Positions 51,094 through 59,210 of a stretch of DNA of 64,000 nucleotides are shown piece by piece. Where the stretch lies: assembly GCF_002251855.1 (NCBI RefSeq), contig NZ_NOXW01000019.1:124001-188000 (forward strand), written 5' to 3'. This DNA comes from Rhodoferax sp. TH121. GTDB taxonomy: Bacteria > Pseudomonadota > Gammaproteobacteria > Burkholderiales > Burkholderiaceae_C. How positions within the stretch are numbered: the stretch's first letter is position 1; each line of letters begins with the position of its first letter. The notes under the pieces are model-generated. The model saw only the letters and a list, made by a program, of their open reading frames with translations. It was not told where the DNA came from and searched no databases. The translations under genes were made by a program, and so were the position numbers.

Positions 51094-51957
51094 TTATGCC
51101 GCCGCGCCCTGGTAGCTGGCACGAAACGCGCGGGGCGTCATACCCTTGCGCTGCAGAAACTGGCGGTTGAAGTGGGCCAGCGTGCCGTAACCCACATCGC
51201 TGGCAATCACGTTGATAGGGCGTTGCGTGGCAATCAGCAACTGGCAGGCCTGGCCGATGCGCAATTGGGCCACGTAGTCCAGCACCGTCATGCCGGTGTG
51301 GCGCTTGAAGAAGCGGTGGAAGGCGCCCACCGACATGGCTACCTCTTCGGCCAGGGCGGGGGCCGACACCGTGTCGGCCGCGTGGGCGTGCAGGCGGGCC
51401 AGGATTTTGGCGATGCGATGGCCCACCTTGTCGCCCGCAGGTGTGTAGGCATGGGTGGCCAGTGGCCGGGCCGCTGTGTCCTTGGCCAGCAGGGTCAGGA
51501 TGTGCAGCAGTGTGGGTAGGCGCAGCGCCGGGTCTTGCGCCTGCAGTGCAAGGATCAGCGGCTGAACCTGCGCGCGTGCGGCGTCCGTGAACTTGAGTCC
51601 GCGCCCGGCCTGGGCCGATAGGGTGCGCAGCGCCGCCAGCTCGGGCCAGCCGGCAATGGCGCGCTCCAGCCAGTCGCTGCTGAACCACATCACCACGGCC
51701 AGCATGGGCTTGCTGGGGTCAGGCCGTTCGGTCGCGGCCCAGGTGTGGGGCTGGTTGGGGCCGGTGAGCACCAGGTCGCCCGAGGCAAAGTCTTCCAGGC
51801 TGTCGCCCACGTAGCGCTGGCCCTGCGCGTTGAGCGTGAGTGTCAGCTCGAATTCGGGGTGGTAGTGCCACAGAAAGGGCAGCTCTGGCAGTTCCCGCCA
51901 GAGCAGGCTCCAGGACTCGCCCACGGGCACGGTGACCTGTTCAAACTGCGGTTTCAT
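51094..51957 (-). CDS. AraC-family transcriptional regulator
   Basis: 287-residue regulator: N-terminal cupin-type sensing domain (HYHPEFELTLTLNAQGQRYV, GDLVLTGPNQPHTW), C-terminal double helix-turn-helix (about 185-282) with EEVAMSVGAFHRFFKRHTG and ASDVGYGTLAHFNRQFLQRKG. Divergent from the phytanoyl-CoA-dioxygenase-like gene (118 bp), its likely target. Confidence 0.92.
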   Translation of the reverse strand: MKPQFEQVTVPVGESWSLLWRELPELPFLWHYHPEFELTLTLNAQGQRYVGDSLEDFASGDLVLTGPNQPHTWAATERPDPSKPMLAVVMWFSSDWLERAIAGWPELAALRTLSAQAGRGLKFTDAARAQVQPLILALQAQDPALRLPTLLHILTLLAKDTAARPLATHAYTPAGDKVGHRIAKILARLHAHAADTVSAPALAEEVAMSVGAFHRFFKRHTGMTVLDYVAQLRIGQACQLLIATQRPINVIASDVGYGTLAHFNRQFLQRKGMTPRAFRASYQGAAA

Positions 51958-52075
51958 GACATTGAGCGGAGCATGTTGGTCAGAATCGTATCAGTACGCA
52001 GCAGTCTGCAGGCACTGCCACTGCGTGTCTGTTTCCACAATGCATTCCATCCATAACACCCACGCAGGAGACCCC

Positions 52076-53035
52076 ATGAACGACCGCTACCGCTACGGCG
52101 ACCAACGCCCCGGCAACCCCACCCTCTCGTACACCGCCAACGAACAGCTGCGCGACATCCGCAAACAACTGCCGCTGCGCGTGCTGTCTGAGGCCGACTT
52201 TGCCCACTGGCAAACCTATGGCTATGTGGTCATCAAGCAGGCCATTCCAGCTGAGCAGGTGAAGGCGACTACCGACTTTCTGTGGGAGTTTCAGGACTGG
52301 AATCCGAACGACCCGAGCACCTGGAACCGCGCCGAGCTGAGGGGCCACGAGATGAAGGAACTCAACGGCTCGGGCATGGTGGAGACTTACCAGCACCAGA
52401 CGCTGTGGAACAACCGCCAGACCCAGCGCGTCTACGACGCGTTTGTAGATATATGGGACCGCGAAGACCTGTGGGTCAGCATCGACCGCGCCAACCTCAA
52501 CACGCCCAACCGCGGCGCGCGCCAGTTCACCGGCTTCATCCACTGGGACGCCGACACCACACTGGACCCGCTGCCGGTGAACGTGCAGGGCGTGCTGGCC
52601 CTGTCGGCCACCAGCCCGCAGAGCGGCGGCTTCCAGTGCATCCCCGAGCTGTTCAAGAACTTCAACGCATGGCGCAAGACCGCACCCGCCGACCGCAACC
52701 CCTGGCGCCCCGATGTGGACAGCCTGCCCTGGCCCGTGGAGTTCATCGCCATGCAGCCGGGTGACCTGCTGATCTTCAATAGCCTGCTGGCCCACGGCAT
52801 CCGCCCCAACACCAGCGAGCACCTGGTGCGCATGGCGCAGTACATCGCCTTCACCCCCGCCAACGAAGGCGACGCCATGCTGCGCGATGCCCGCGTCACG
52901 TCCTGGCGCGAACGCGAAGCGCCGCAGGGCTACGCCTTCCCGGGTGATCCGCGCGAATGGGAAAAGAAGAATTACGCCACTGCCACGCTCACGCCGCTGG
53001 GCGAGCGCATTCTGGGGCTAGCGGACTGGAGGTAG
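52076..53035 (+). CDS. phytanoyl-CoA dioxygenase (PhyH) family oxygenase
   Basis: 319-residue Fe(II)/2-oxoglutarate-dependent oxygenase. Iron ligands His and Asp in FIHWDADTT (about 163-171) and the distal His in LLAHGIRPN (about 240-248), with the nearby Arg for 2-oxoglutarate. CAGGAG precedes the ATG. Divergent from the AraC-family regulator, so probably an inducible hydroxylation step. Substrate unknown; PhyH relatives act on lipids, osmolytes and small amines. Confidence 0.9.
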   Translation: MNDRYRYGDQRPGNPTLSYTANEQLRDIRKQLPLRVLSEADFAHWQTYGYVVIKQAIPAEQVKATTDFLWEFQDWNPNDPSTWNRAELRGHEMKELNGSGMVETYQHQTLWNNRQTQRVYDAFVDIWDREDLWVSIDRANLNTPNRGARQFTGFIHWDADTTLDPLPVNVQGVLALSATSPQSGGFQCIPELFKNFNAWRKTAPADRNPWRPDVDSLPWPVEFIAMQPGDLLIFNSLLAHGIRPNTSEHLVRMAQYIAFTPANEGDAMLRDARVTSWREREAPQGYAFPGDPREWEKKNYATATLTPLGERILGLADWR

Positions 53036-53055
53036 CCGCTGCGCGCAAACGCTCG

Positions 53056-53149
53056 GAGAGCCTGGGGGCTGGGCGTTCTGCGCAGGTCAAGGAGGAGCCC
53101 GCGCAGCGGGCGGGGGACACGGAGCAGAACGTCCAGCACCCAGGCTCTC
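53056..53149. repeat. large imperfect inverted repeat between convergent genes
   Basis: Arms 53056-53081 and 53124-53149 pair at 24 of 26 positions (GAGAGCCTGGG ... CCCAGGCTCTC at the outside, GTTCTGC / GCAGAAC inside), with a 42-nt loop containing a smaller CCCGC-GCA-GCGGG hairpin. It lies between the PhyH-like gene and the 81-aa gene. No T tract. May act as a cruciform, processing signal or mobile-element remnant. Confidence 0.75.
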
Positions 53150-53176
53150 TTCACCCCAGAGGCTGACTTGGCCCCT

Positions 53177-53422
53177 TCAGGTGATCTTAAAAACAGTCAG
53201 CACCTTTTTGCCGCCCACCTTTTCCTCAAAGGCCGACCACTGCTTGATGCCTTTGACGAGCACCGTGTTGCTCACGTCTTTGACGGGCTGCTTGGCCTTG
53301 AGTTTGGCGGTGACCCAGTCTTGCACATGGGGCAGCAAGGGGCCCTCTTGTCCGGTAGGGATGAGCAGCAGCTTGCCGGCCACAGTGCCGGCGGGGGTGA
53401 CTTTGAGTTCGGTAGCGGGCAT
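53177..53422 (-). CDS. small hypothetical protein (81 aa)
   Basis: Soluble protein with a pattern of short beta strands and Lys-rich turns (KLLLIPTGQEGPLLPHVQDW, then VSNTVLVKGIKQWSAF and KKVLTVFKIT). No signal peptide or membrane segment, and no family recognised. Co-directional with the methyltransferase gene, whose stop lies 21 bases upstream, so it may be co-transcribed. Confidence 0.6.
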   Translation of the reverse strand: MPATELKVTPAGTVAGKLLLIPTGQEGPLLPHVQDWVTAKLKAKQPVKDVSNTVLVKGIKQWSAFEEKVGGKKVLTVFKIT

Positions 53423-53443
53423 GCGGGTTTATACGCCAAAGAC

Positions 53444-54415
53444 TCAAGCGCTTGCCAGATCCGGCGCCCGGTACACCAGCACCTTGAGTGCGCGTTCGGG
53501 CGCGGCGTCGGCAAAGGCGGGCGGGTTGGGCAGGCGCTGTACCAACGCCAGTTCGGGCGCCTGTTCCTGCATATGGGTCTGCAGGAACGCCGTGTCGAGT
53601 TCGGGTGCGTTCAGGCACACCAGTGCATGGCCGTCGGGCGCCAGAAGCTCGGGCAGGCGGCGCAGCAGGCGCGCATAGTCCTTGGTGGCCACAAAGCTGC
53701 CCTTCTGGTAGCTGGGCGGGTCCAACACAATCAGGTCGTAGGGCCCGCCGCGCGTGATCTTGCCCCAGGTCTTGAAAATATCGTGCGCCAGAAAGCTCGC
53801 GCCCGTGTCGAAGCCGTTGAGCCGGTGGTTCTGCTGGCCAATGGCCAGTGCGCCCTGGGCCATGTCTACATTCACCACCTGACGGGCGCCGGCCTGCAGC
53901 GCCACCACCGAGAACGCGCAGGTGTAGGCAAACAAGTTGAGCACCTTGAAGGCATAGGTCTTGGGGTGTGCTGCTACATGCTGGCGCACCCAGCGCCTGC
54001 CCTCGGCCATGTCGAGAAACAGGCCGTGGTTTTGCCCGCGCAGCACGTGCACCTTGTACTGTGTGCCGTCCTCTGTCACCACATGTGGGTCGGGCACGGC
54101 ACCGGCCATGAGCCGTGTGTCCGCGTGCCCCTCGGCGCGGCACTGGAACACCCAGTTCAGTGGCTGGTCGGGCGCAATCTGGGCCCAGCGGGCTGCCAGT
54201 GCCGCCCCCAGGGTGGCGAGTGTGTCGTCGTCCACTGGCGCAAAGCTGGTGAGCACCCACACGGGCGGATAAAAATCCAGCGCCCACTGTTCGCAGCCAG
54301 GGTGCATTCCGCCGCGGCCATGGAATATGCGTTGGGCATCCTGGGGCAGGGGCATCGTGGCGATGGTGTGGAGCAGGGCTTGCACGGTAGGGCGGTGGTT
54401 CCAAAAGGTTGCCAA
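53444..54415 (-). CDS. class I SAM-dependent methyltransferase (RlmI-like)
   Basis: 323-residue methyltransferase. SAM-binding VLNLFAYTCAFSVVALQAGA (about 153-172), acidic NVDMAQGAL, and the catalytic-type DPPSYQKG motif (about 228-235) as in rRNA cytosine-C5 methyltransferases of the RlmI/RlmK set. No PUA domain is seen at the N-terminus. Best start TTG at 54415; an ATG at 54355 is the alternative. Target not assignable. Confidence 0.85.
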   Translation of the reverse strand: MATFWNHRPTVQALLHTIATMPLPQDAQRIFHGRGGMHPGCEQWALDFYPPVWVLTSFAPVDDDTLATLGAALAARWAQIAPDQPLNWVFQCRAEGHADTRLMAGAVPDPHVVTEDGTQYKVHVLRGQNHGLFLDMAEGRRWVRQHVAAHPKTYAFKVLNLFAYTCAFSVVALQAGARQVVNVDMAQGALAIGQQNHRLNGFDTGASFLAHDIFKTWGKITRGGPYDLIVLDPPSYQKGSFVATKDYARLLRRLPELLAPDGHALVCLNAPELDTAFLQTHMQEQAPELALVQRLPNPPAFADAAPERALKVLVYRAPDLASA

Positions 54416-54585
54416 GTGTATGCAAGCCGTGGGCTTGTGCGGGAGGCGTGGGGCGATGTGGCTTCACAAACTTTTACAGCGCCCGCATGCTTGTTTACGC
54501 GATTTTGCGCCGCAGCCAACGCAGATTTACACGCAGCCCAGACCATGGAGGTCCCTTAACTCGGACCCTTAACCCGGTTTTCTCC

Positions 54586-55173
54586 ATGAAAAAACTTGTT
54601 CTGACGACCATTGCCTTGGGTGCATTTGCAGCTTCTTCCGCCTTCGCGGCGGGCCCTGCGGACAACCTGACGGGTTTCAGCATCGGCGCCAACGCCGAAC
54701 TGTCCACCGGCTCAACCAGTGCCACCGATGGAACGTCTGACACCGGCAAAACCACTGCGCTGGGCCTGCAAGCCCGCTACGACTGGGCCTTGGCCCCCAA
54801 CTTTGCTATTGGCCTGGGCGGCAGCTACAGCTCGGGCAACCACCTGGCCGGCACCTATGCCAACGGCACGGGGGCCAGCATCAACAACCGCTACTCGATT
54901 GACGTGATTCCCACCTTCGCGCTGGTCAACAACTTCCAGCTCTACGGCAAGCTCTCATCCATCTACGGCTCCGCCGCCGCCAACGACGGCAGCAGCACCA
55001 ACGATGTGCAAGGCGTGGGCTACGGCATCGGCGTGCGCCAGATGCTGGACAAAAACATGTACTGGCAAGCCGGCTACGACCTCAACCAGTTCCGCGATGT
55101 GACCTTTACCACCGGCACCACATCGAGCCTGAAGGAGAACGTGTTCTCGTTCGGCATCGGCTACAAGTTCTGA
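54586..55173 (+). CDS. small outer-membrane beta-barrel protein
   Basis: 195-residue protein: signal peptide MKKLVLTTIALGAFAASSAFA, then an eight-stranded-looking OmpA/opacity-type barrel with alternating aromatic residues and a terminal FSFGIGYKF (C-terminal Phe). Similar proteins are common in Betaproteobacteria and of unknown role. The region upstream is in antisense overlap with the methyltransferase start. Terminator-like hairpin follows. Confidence 0.85.
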   Translation: MKKLVLTTIALGAFAASSAFAAGPADNLTGFSIGANAELSTGSTSATDGTSDTGKTTALGLQARYDWALAPNFAIGLGGSYSSGNHLAGTYANGTGASINNRYSIDVIPTFALVNNFQLYGKLSSIYGSAAANDGSSTNDVQGVGYGIGVRQMLDKNMYWQAGYDLNQFRDVTFTTGTTSSLKENVFSFGIGYKF

Positions 55174-55193
55174 TGTAACGGTCGCGAGATAGG

Positions 55194-55238
55194 TGCCCCC
55201 AACCCCGGCCTGTATTGACGGGTGCTGGGGGCTCTTTA
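55194..55238 (+). terminator. probable terminator after the outer-membrane barrel gene
   Basis: GCCCCCAACCC / GGGT-GC-TGGGGGC stem with a 2-nt bulge followed by TCTTTA. Confidence 0.5.
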
Positions 55239-55240
55239 TG

Positions 55241-55302
55241 CATAAAAACGGCCTGTAGGCTCATGGAATATGCGCGAATAGCTCCTGAATTTATAGCAAT
55301 TT
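55241..55302 (+). repeat. dispersed oriented repeat, copy 11 (long form)
   Basis: AAAAACGGCCTGTAGGCTCA, TGGAATATGCGCGAATAGCT, then CCTGAATTTATAGCAA. One of the fullest copies. Confidence 0.85.
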
Positions 55303-56367
55303 GGGCTGCTTGCTGAATCCAACCATCCAGGCTTCCGCTGAGTGCAGGCCTGCTGTTTTCGGTACGACGTGGAAGAAGCCAAATCCAGCTTCGGGCTTTA
55401 GCAGATGTCTGCTTACTTCCTTACGCGAATGCGTTTACAGACTGATTGCCGACTTTCGCCGGTCTCCGAAGCAGTCATTGACGCGGGAGGCAACTGGCAA
55501 GTGACATACGTTGCGTAGCGGCAAACAGTTATTGCTGGTCCGCGCGCGCCGACAGGTTGAGCCTCACCATCACTTGCTCTTCCCCATAGCTAAAAGCTTA
55601 ACAACATCAAGAAATTGGATTGACTCACGCACGGTACGTTCGACTGCGCGCCCCGGCGGAATACTTTGGCGACTCCAACTCATAAATCCACCTTGGAGAC
55701 TCGGCGGACAACCCTCCACCGTAATCACACCGGAATAGGAAACACCTGCTAAACCTAAGCGGTACTCTGCAGCGAAGTCAGCTTTGAGGCCGCTGTTTTT
55801 ATGGATTCCGGTGCCCTTGATTTGCTTCATGTCGAATAGTCGTTTCAGTGAGGTTTAACGAGTAATGTATATAAAACTCATCTGAATCCTACAGCCTGGG
55901 CCATACACCGCCGGATGACGGCTTCCGCCGCATAACGGCTGTCCGTCTTGCCGGCTTGGCGTGTCAATGCTAGATATTTGCTATCGAGCACGCAGTTTGA
56001 AACTACCGAACTTTGCTTTCGGTCACTAGCGTGCCCGACGCCACCAAACCCTCAACTCCGCTTTCGGGCTATCTCCATCCAGCAGACGCTGCAGCGCCAG
56101 CGGCCGGGTGCTAGTTCCACGCCGCCCTCCGGGGGGCGTTCGCCCTGGCAGCGGCCGGAGCAGAAGCGAAAGCGGGCGGCTTCCCGGTGGTCCAGACTGC
56201 TGTTCTCAGGCGTGGCGTTCACACGGGCGGATGGAGACATGGCTTGCATTAGGGGGAGCCTCTCGGTTTGATTCAAACGTCAATCCCATACTACCAAGGG
56301 TGTCTGACAGTTTGGCTTCAGGGGGGGCAAGCAGTATCCGGGCCAGCCAGGACGTAAAATCGGGGTT
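55303..56367. other. gene-poor region
   Basis: About 1.06 kb with lower GC than its surroundings and no confident gene. It contains short open frames on both strands (55570-55830 minus being the most protein-like, and 56052-56276 minus, a Cys/Arg-rich frame with a TTG start), several small palindromes (for example around 55915-55960, CCGGATGACGGC-type), and no recognisable transposase or integrase. Possibly decayed mobile DNA. Confidence 0.6.
55570..55830 (-). CDS. possible small hypothetical protein (86 aa)
   Basis: The best open frame in the gene-poor stretch: MKQIKGTGIHKNSGLKADFA start, a GVSYSGVITVEG strand-like centre and an ERTVRESIQFLDVVKLL helical end. Composition looks protein-like, but no ribosome binding site or family is evident. 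Could be a relic. Confidence 0.35.
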   Translation of the reverse strand: MKQIKGTGIHKNSGLKADFAAEYRLGLAGVSYSGVITVEGCPPSLQGGFMSWSRQSIPPGRAVERTVRESIQFLDVVKLLAMGKSK

Positions 56368-56577
56368 ATGAGTAAGCCAGCAGATAAAACCAAGATCCTG
56401 GAAGACGGGTTGCGATACAAGTCCAAGGTCGGGGGATCTCCGTTCCTGACCTCATCCAGCCCGGGCGCCACCACCATGTCCTGTTTCCTGTGCGGCAAGC
56501 ATCGCCCCCGCAGTGAACTCAAGACGCGCAAGTTCATCGGCAAGTCACAAGCGGTGTGCGACCCCAAGTGCAGCTAA
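56368..56577 (+). CDS. small zinc-ribbon-like protein (69 aa)
   Basis: 69-residue protein with a C-terminal C-x-x-C ... C-x-x-x-C arrangement (MSCFLCGKHRPRSELKTRKF and VCDPKCS) that looks like a single zinc ribbon. Basic overall; it could bind nucleic acid. It ends 17 bases before a strong terminator shared with the histone-H1-like gene. Function unknown. Confidence 0.75.
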   Translation: MSKPADKTKILEDGLRYKSKVGGSPFLTSSSPGATTMSCFLCGKHRPRSELKTRKFIGKSQAVCDPKCS

Positions 56578-56594
56578 GACCAAACTGACGCACC

Positions 56595-56632
56595 AACAAC
56601 AAGGGCCCCATCGTGGGGCCCTTGTTGTTTTT
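56595..56632. terminator. bidirectional terminator
   Basis: Perfect 16-bp stem AACAACAAGGGCCCCA / TGGGGCCCTTGTTGTT, loop TCG, with T tract (and A-rich opposite side) between convergent genes. Confidence 0.93.
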
Positions 56633-56649
56633 GAAAAATCGCGTGGTGA

Positions 56650-56991
56650 TTATTTCTTGGCGGCTGCCTTGGCTTTTTTGGCGGGCGCTTTCGCAGCTGG
56701 TTTGGCCGCAGGCTTTGCTGCAGGTTTGGCAGCGGGCTTGACGGCAGCCTTGGCTTTCGGGGCTGCGGGTGCAGCAGCAGGCGTGGCCTTCAGGGCGGCG
56801 CGCTGGTCACGCAGGGCATTGATCTCGGCAGAGATCTTGTTTTTGCGCTCAGTCAGCTTGGCGATGTTCTCGGTCAGCTTGGCGATCGCCTTGGCTTCCT
56901 TGGACACGACGGCCTTTTTTGCCTTCACAGGAGAAGCGATTTTCTTGGAGGAGACGGCGGCTTTGGGGGCCGCTTTTTTTGCAGTTGCCAT
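56650..56991 (-). CDS. histone H1-like DNA-binding protein
   Basis: 113-residue Lys/Ala/Pro-rich protein. N-terminal half has a helical segment (AKAIAKLTENIAKLTERKNK, ISAEINALRDQRAALK); the C-terminal half is repeats of KPAAK/PAAKPAAK, as in bacterial H1-like proteins (HctB, AlgP type) that coat DNA. The start is the ATG at 56991, where GGAAAAACA-type leader precedes. Nucleoid protein by inference. Confidence 0.85.
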   Translation of the reverse strand: MATAKKAAPKAAVSSKKIASPVKAKKAVVSKEAKAIAKLTENIAKLTERKNKISAEINALRDQRAALKATPAAAPAAPKAKAAVKPAAKPAAKPAAKPAAKAPAKKAKAAAKK

Positions 56992-57093
56992 GGGATTGTT
57001 TTTCCTTTTGTAATCTGGCCAGTGATCCAGCCAGGCCCGTATTGTCGCCAATCTTGTCGCACAGTCCTCGCGTTCCATTTTTTATCGCACACC

Positions 57094-57825
57094 ATGACCC
57101 GTTTGAACACAGAATTTGCGCGCCTCTATGGGGCGCCGGACACACATCTCCCTGCAGACCCTGTGAAGGCGATGGTGCTGGAGTTGGCACGGCCTGGGGA
57201 CTGGTCGGTCTTGGCCACCGTTTGGCGCGCAGTACAGAGCGAACTGGAGTTGCCTGCGCCGGCCATCGCGATTTCGGGCCGCGATGGTTTGCAGCTGTGG
57301 TTTTCGGTGGCGCAGCCGGTACGGTCCAGCGAGGCTGCGGACTTTTTGGCAGCGCTGCGCCAGCAGTACCTCGCGGCCGTCCCCGACAGCCGCGTGGGCC
57401 TGTACCCCTCCCACGCAGCGCTGGCGGCAGGCAATGCTGCGCCTGCGCGCACGGTGCCTGCCGTAGATGCCCACACGGGATACTGGTCCGCATTTGTGAG
57501 TGCCGATTTGGCCTCGGTGTTTGGTGAAGAGCCTTGGTTGGACATTCCGCCCAACCGAGACCAGCAAGCGGACATTCTGTCGCGGATCTCTCCCATCACA
57601 CCGCCCCAATGGCAGGAAGCGTTGGTGCGCCTGGATGCGGTGCCCCACAAGGAGGAATCTTCGGCGGCGGCCGTTGCTGTCACTTTGGCTGCCCCGCTTG
57701 GCCCGGTTGCCGACATGCAAGCGCAGAGCGCCAAAGCATTCTTGGTGCGGGTGATGAATGACCCGAGCGTTGCGATGCGCGACCGCATCGAGGCCGCCAA
57801 GGCGTTGTTGCCCTACGAGCGTTAG
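57094..57825 (+). CDS. conserved-looking hypothetical protein (243 aa)
   Basis: Soluble 243-residue protein. N-terminal mixed alpha/beta domain (about 1-110; SGRDGLQLWFSVAQPVRS), middle segment with YWSAFVSADLASVFGEEPWLD, and a helical C-terminus (MNDPSVAMRDRIEAAKALLPYER) like that seen in small terminase-type or DNA-binding proteins. No family recognised with confidence. ATG at 57094; divergent from the H1-like gene by about 100 bp. Confidence 0.75.
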   Translation: MTRLNTEFARLYGAPDTHLPADPVKAMVLELARPGDWSVLATVWRAVQSELELPAPAIAISGRDGLQLWFSVAQPVRSSEAADFLAALRQQYLAAVPDSRVGLYPSHAALAAGNAAPARTVPAVDAHTGYWSAFVSADLASVFGEEPWLDIPPNRDQQADILSRISPITPPQWQEALVRLDAVPHKEESSAAAVAVTLAAPLGPVADMQAQSAKAFLVRVMNDPSVAMRDRIEAAKALLPYER

Positions 57826-57834
57826 GCCTCTGCG

Positions 57835-58626
57835 TCAAATGGGCGCGTAGGCTCCAGTGCCGCCTGGCCAGGCCGTGAGCACCTCATAACCTTCTGCCGT
57901 GACTGCCACCATGTGCTCCCACTGAGCAGACAGTGACCGGTCTTTGGTCACCACGGTCCAGCCGTCGGCGAGTTCTTGGGTGTTGCGGCCGCCAGCGTTG
58001 AGCATGGGCTCGATGGTGAAGACCATGCCAGGCTCCAGCGCCAGGCCGTGGCCGCGCTGGCCATAGTGCAACACCTGCGGTTCGTCGTGGTAAATCGTGC
58101 CAATGCCGTGGCCGCAGTATTCGCGCACCACGCTGAAGCGCTCGCGGTGGGCCACCGACTGGATGGCGTGGCCCACATCGCCCAGCGTGGCACCGGGGCG
58201 CACCTGCTGGACGGCGGCACGCAGGGCCTCGTACGTGGTTTCCACCAGGCGGCGCGCCAGGGCGCTGGGCTCGCCGACAAAAAACATGCGGCTGGTGTCG
58301 CCAAACCAGCCGTCCTTGTTGACCGCCACATCGATATTGACGATGTCGCCCTTTTTCAAAATCTGCTTGGCCGACGGTATGCCGTGGCACACCACGTGGT
58401 TGACGGAGGTGAGGATGGTCTTGGGGTAATCCATGTACCCGAGGTTGGCGGGAATGGCGCCCTGCACGTTGACGATGTAGTCGTGGCAGAGGCGGTCCAG
58501 CGCCTCGGTGCTGACGCCGGGCACCACATGGGGTTCGATCATCGCCAGCACCTCGGCGGCCAGCTGTGCGGCCCGGCGGCACGGGACCATGTCGGCAGCG
58601 GATTTGAGGGGGACGTCGTGCACCAT
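57835..58626 (-). CDS. map: methionine aminopeptidase, type I
   Basis: 263-residue dinuclear metallopeptidase that removes N-terminal Met. Metal ligands are in NIDVAVNKDGWFGDTSRMF (two Asp), YCGHGIG (His), FTIEPML (Glu) and AQWEHMVAV (Glu). ATG at 58626 overlaps the ParD-like gene's stop (TGATG), so translation is coupled. This may be a second, non-housekeeping map: it is not next to rpsB, where the main copy usually lies in this group. Confidence 0.94.
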   Translation of the reverse strand: MVHDVPLKSAADMVPCRRAAQLAAEVLAMIEPHVVPGVSTEALDRLCHDYIVNVQGAIPANLGYMDYPKTILTSVNHVVCHGIPSAKQILKKGDIVNIDVAVNKDGWFGDTSRMFFVGEPSALARRLVETTYEALRAAVQQVRPGATLGDVGHAIQSVAHRERFSVVREYCGHGIGTIYHDEPQVLHYGQRGHGLALEPGMVFTIEPMLNAGGRNTQELADGWTVVTKDRSLSAQWEHMVAVTAEGYEVLTAWPGGTGAYAPI

Positions 58627-58889
58627 CAATGTTTGCCCGCCACCGCAGGTGTTGTAGTGGGGGGCTTGCCCGCCAAGCCATCGACCGCCCCGGCAATGTC
58701 CAGACCTCCAGCCAGTTCGGCACGAATCAGCAACTGGCTGATCTCCCGATGGTTGAGCTCGGGGTACATCTCGGTCAGCATGCCCACGCGCATCCAGTGC
58801 TCGGCTTGTGCGTTGATGGAGCGAGAGAGCGCGCTGCCCGCCACGCGCAAGTTCTCGTGCATCTGGTCAGAAATTTTGACAATACCCAT
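58626..58889 (-). CDS. ParD-like antitoxin-family protein
   Basis: 87-residue protein of the ParD-like family: N-terminal KISDQMHENLRVAGSALSRS ribbon-helix-helix-type segment (5-24), INAQAEHWMRVGML helix, and a disordered Pro/Thr/Ala tail. No ParE toxin gene is present; the partner slot is taken by map, which overlaps it. Probable autoregulator of the pair. Confidence 0.85.
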   Translation of the reverse strand: MGIVKISDQMHENLRVAGSALSRSINAQAEHWMRVGMLTEMYPELNHREISQLLIRAELAGGLDIAGAVDGLAGKPPTTTPAVAGKH

Positions 58890-58900
58890 GAGAAGTCTTT

Positions 58901-58935
58901 ATATGAAACATATGCGTATTGTATATATTTCGTAT
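58901..58935. promoter_or_regulatory. AT-rich dyad, candidate operator of the ParD-like/map operon
   Basis: ATATGAAA (58901-58908) and TTTCGTAT (58928-58935) pair at 7 of 8 positions across an AT-rich centre, immediately upstream of the ParD-like start and 39 bp before the DUF2835 gene. Confidence 0.4.
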
Positions 58936-58973
58936 TCTCTTCAGCGGTGATCAATCGGCGCTAGCATCTGCTC

Positions 58974-59210
58974 ATGCCTCGTTTCGAATTCGGTCTGCAC
59001 ATCTCGGCCCAGGACTACCTGCCGTACTACCGCGGCGACGTTCGCCATGTCGTAGCCCGTTGCGCTGATGGACGCACGGTCCAGTTTCCTGCTACGTTGC
59101 TCGTACCCTTTGTCAGCAGTGGTGGCATCCGCGGCAGCTTTGTCTTGACGTGCGACGATAGTGGCAAGGGCGCACAGCTGCAGCGGAATTCATCGACGCA
59201 TGCCTCCTGA
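58974..59210 (+). CDS. DUF2835 family protein
   Basis: 78-residue protein of the DUF2835 type: ISAQDYLPYYRGDVRHVVAR, GRTVQFPATLLVPFVSSGGI, GSFVLTCDDSGK. A small beta-rich domain of unknown function. It overlaps the NUDIX gene by 11 bases, so the two are co-translated. Confidence 0.88.
   Translation: MPRFEFGLHISAQDYLPYYRGDVRHVVARCADGRTVQFPATLLVPFVSSGGIRGSFVLTCDDSGKGAQLQRNSSTHAS

Noticed and set aside
53226..54467. A 413-codon frame overlapping the methyltransferase on the same strand
   Set aside because: Arg/Pro/His-rich with no motif; the other frame has SAM-binding and DPPSY motifs.
56052..56276. 74-codon Cys/Arg-rich frame on the minus strand
   Set aside because: TTG start, no ribosome binding site, atypical composition; left as part of the gene-poor region.
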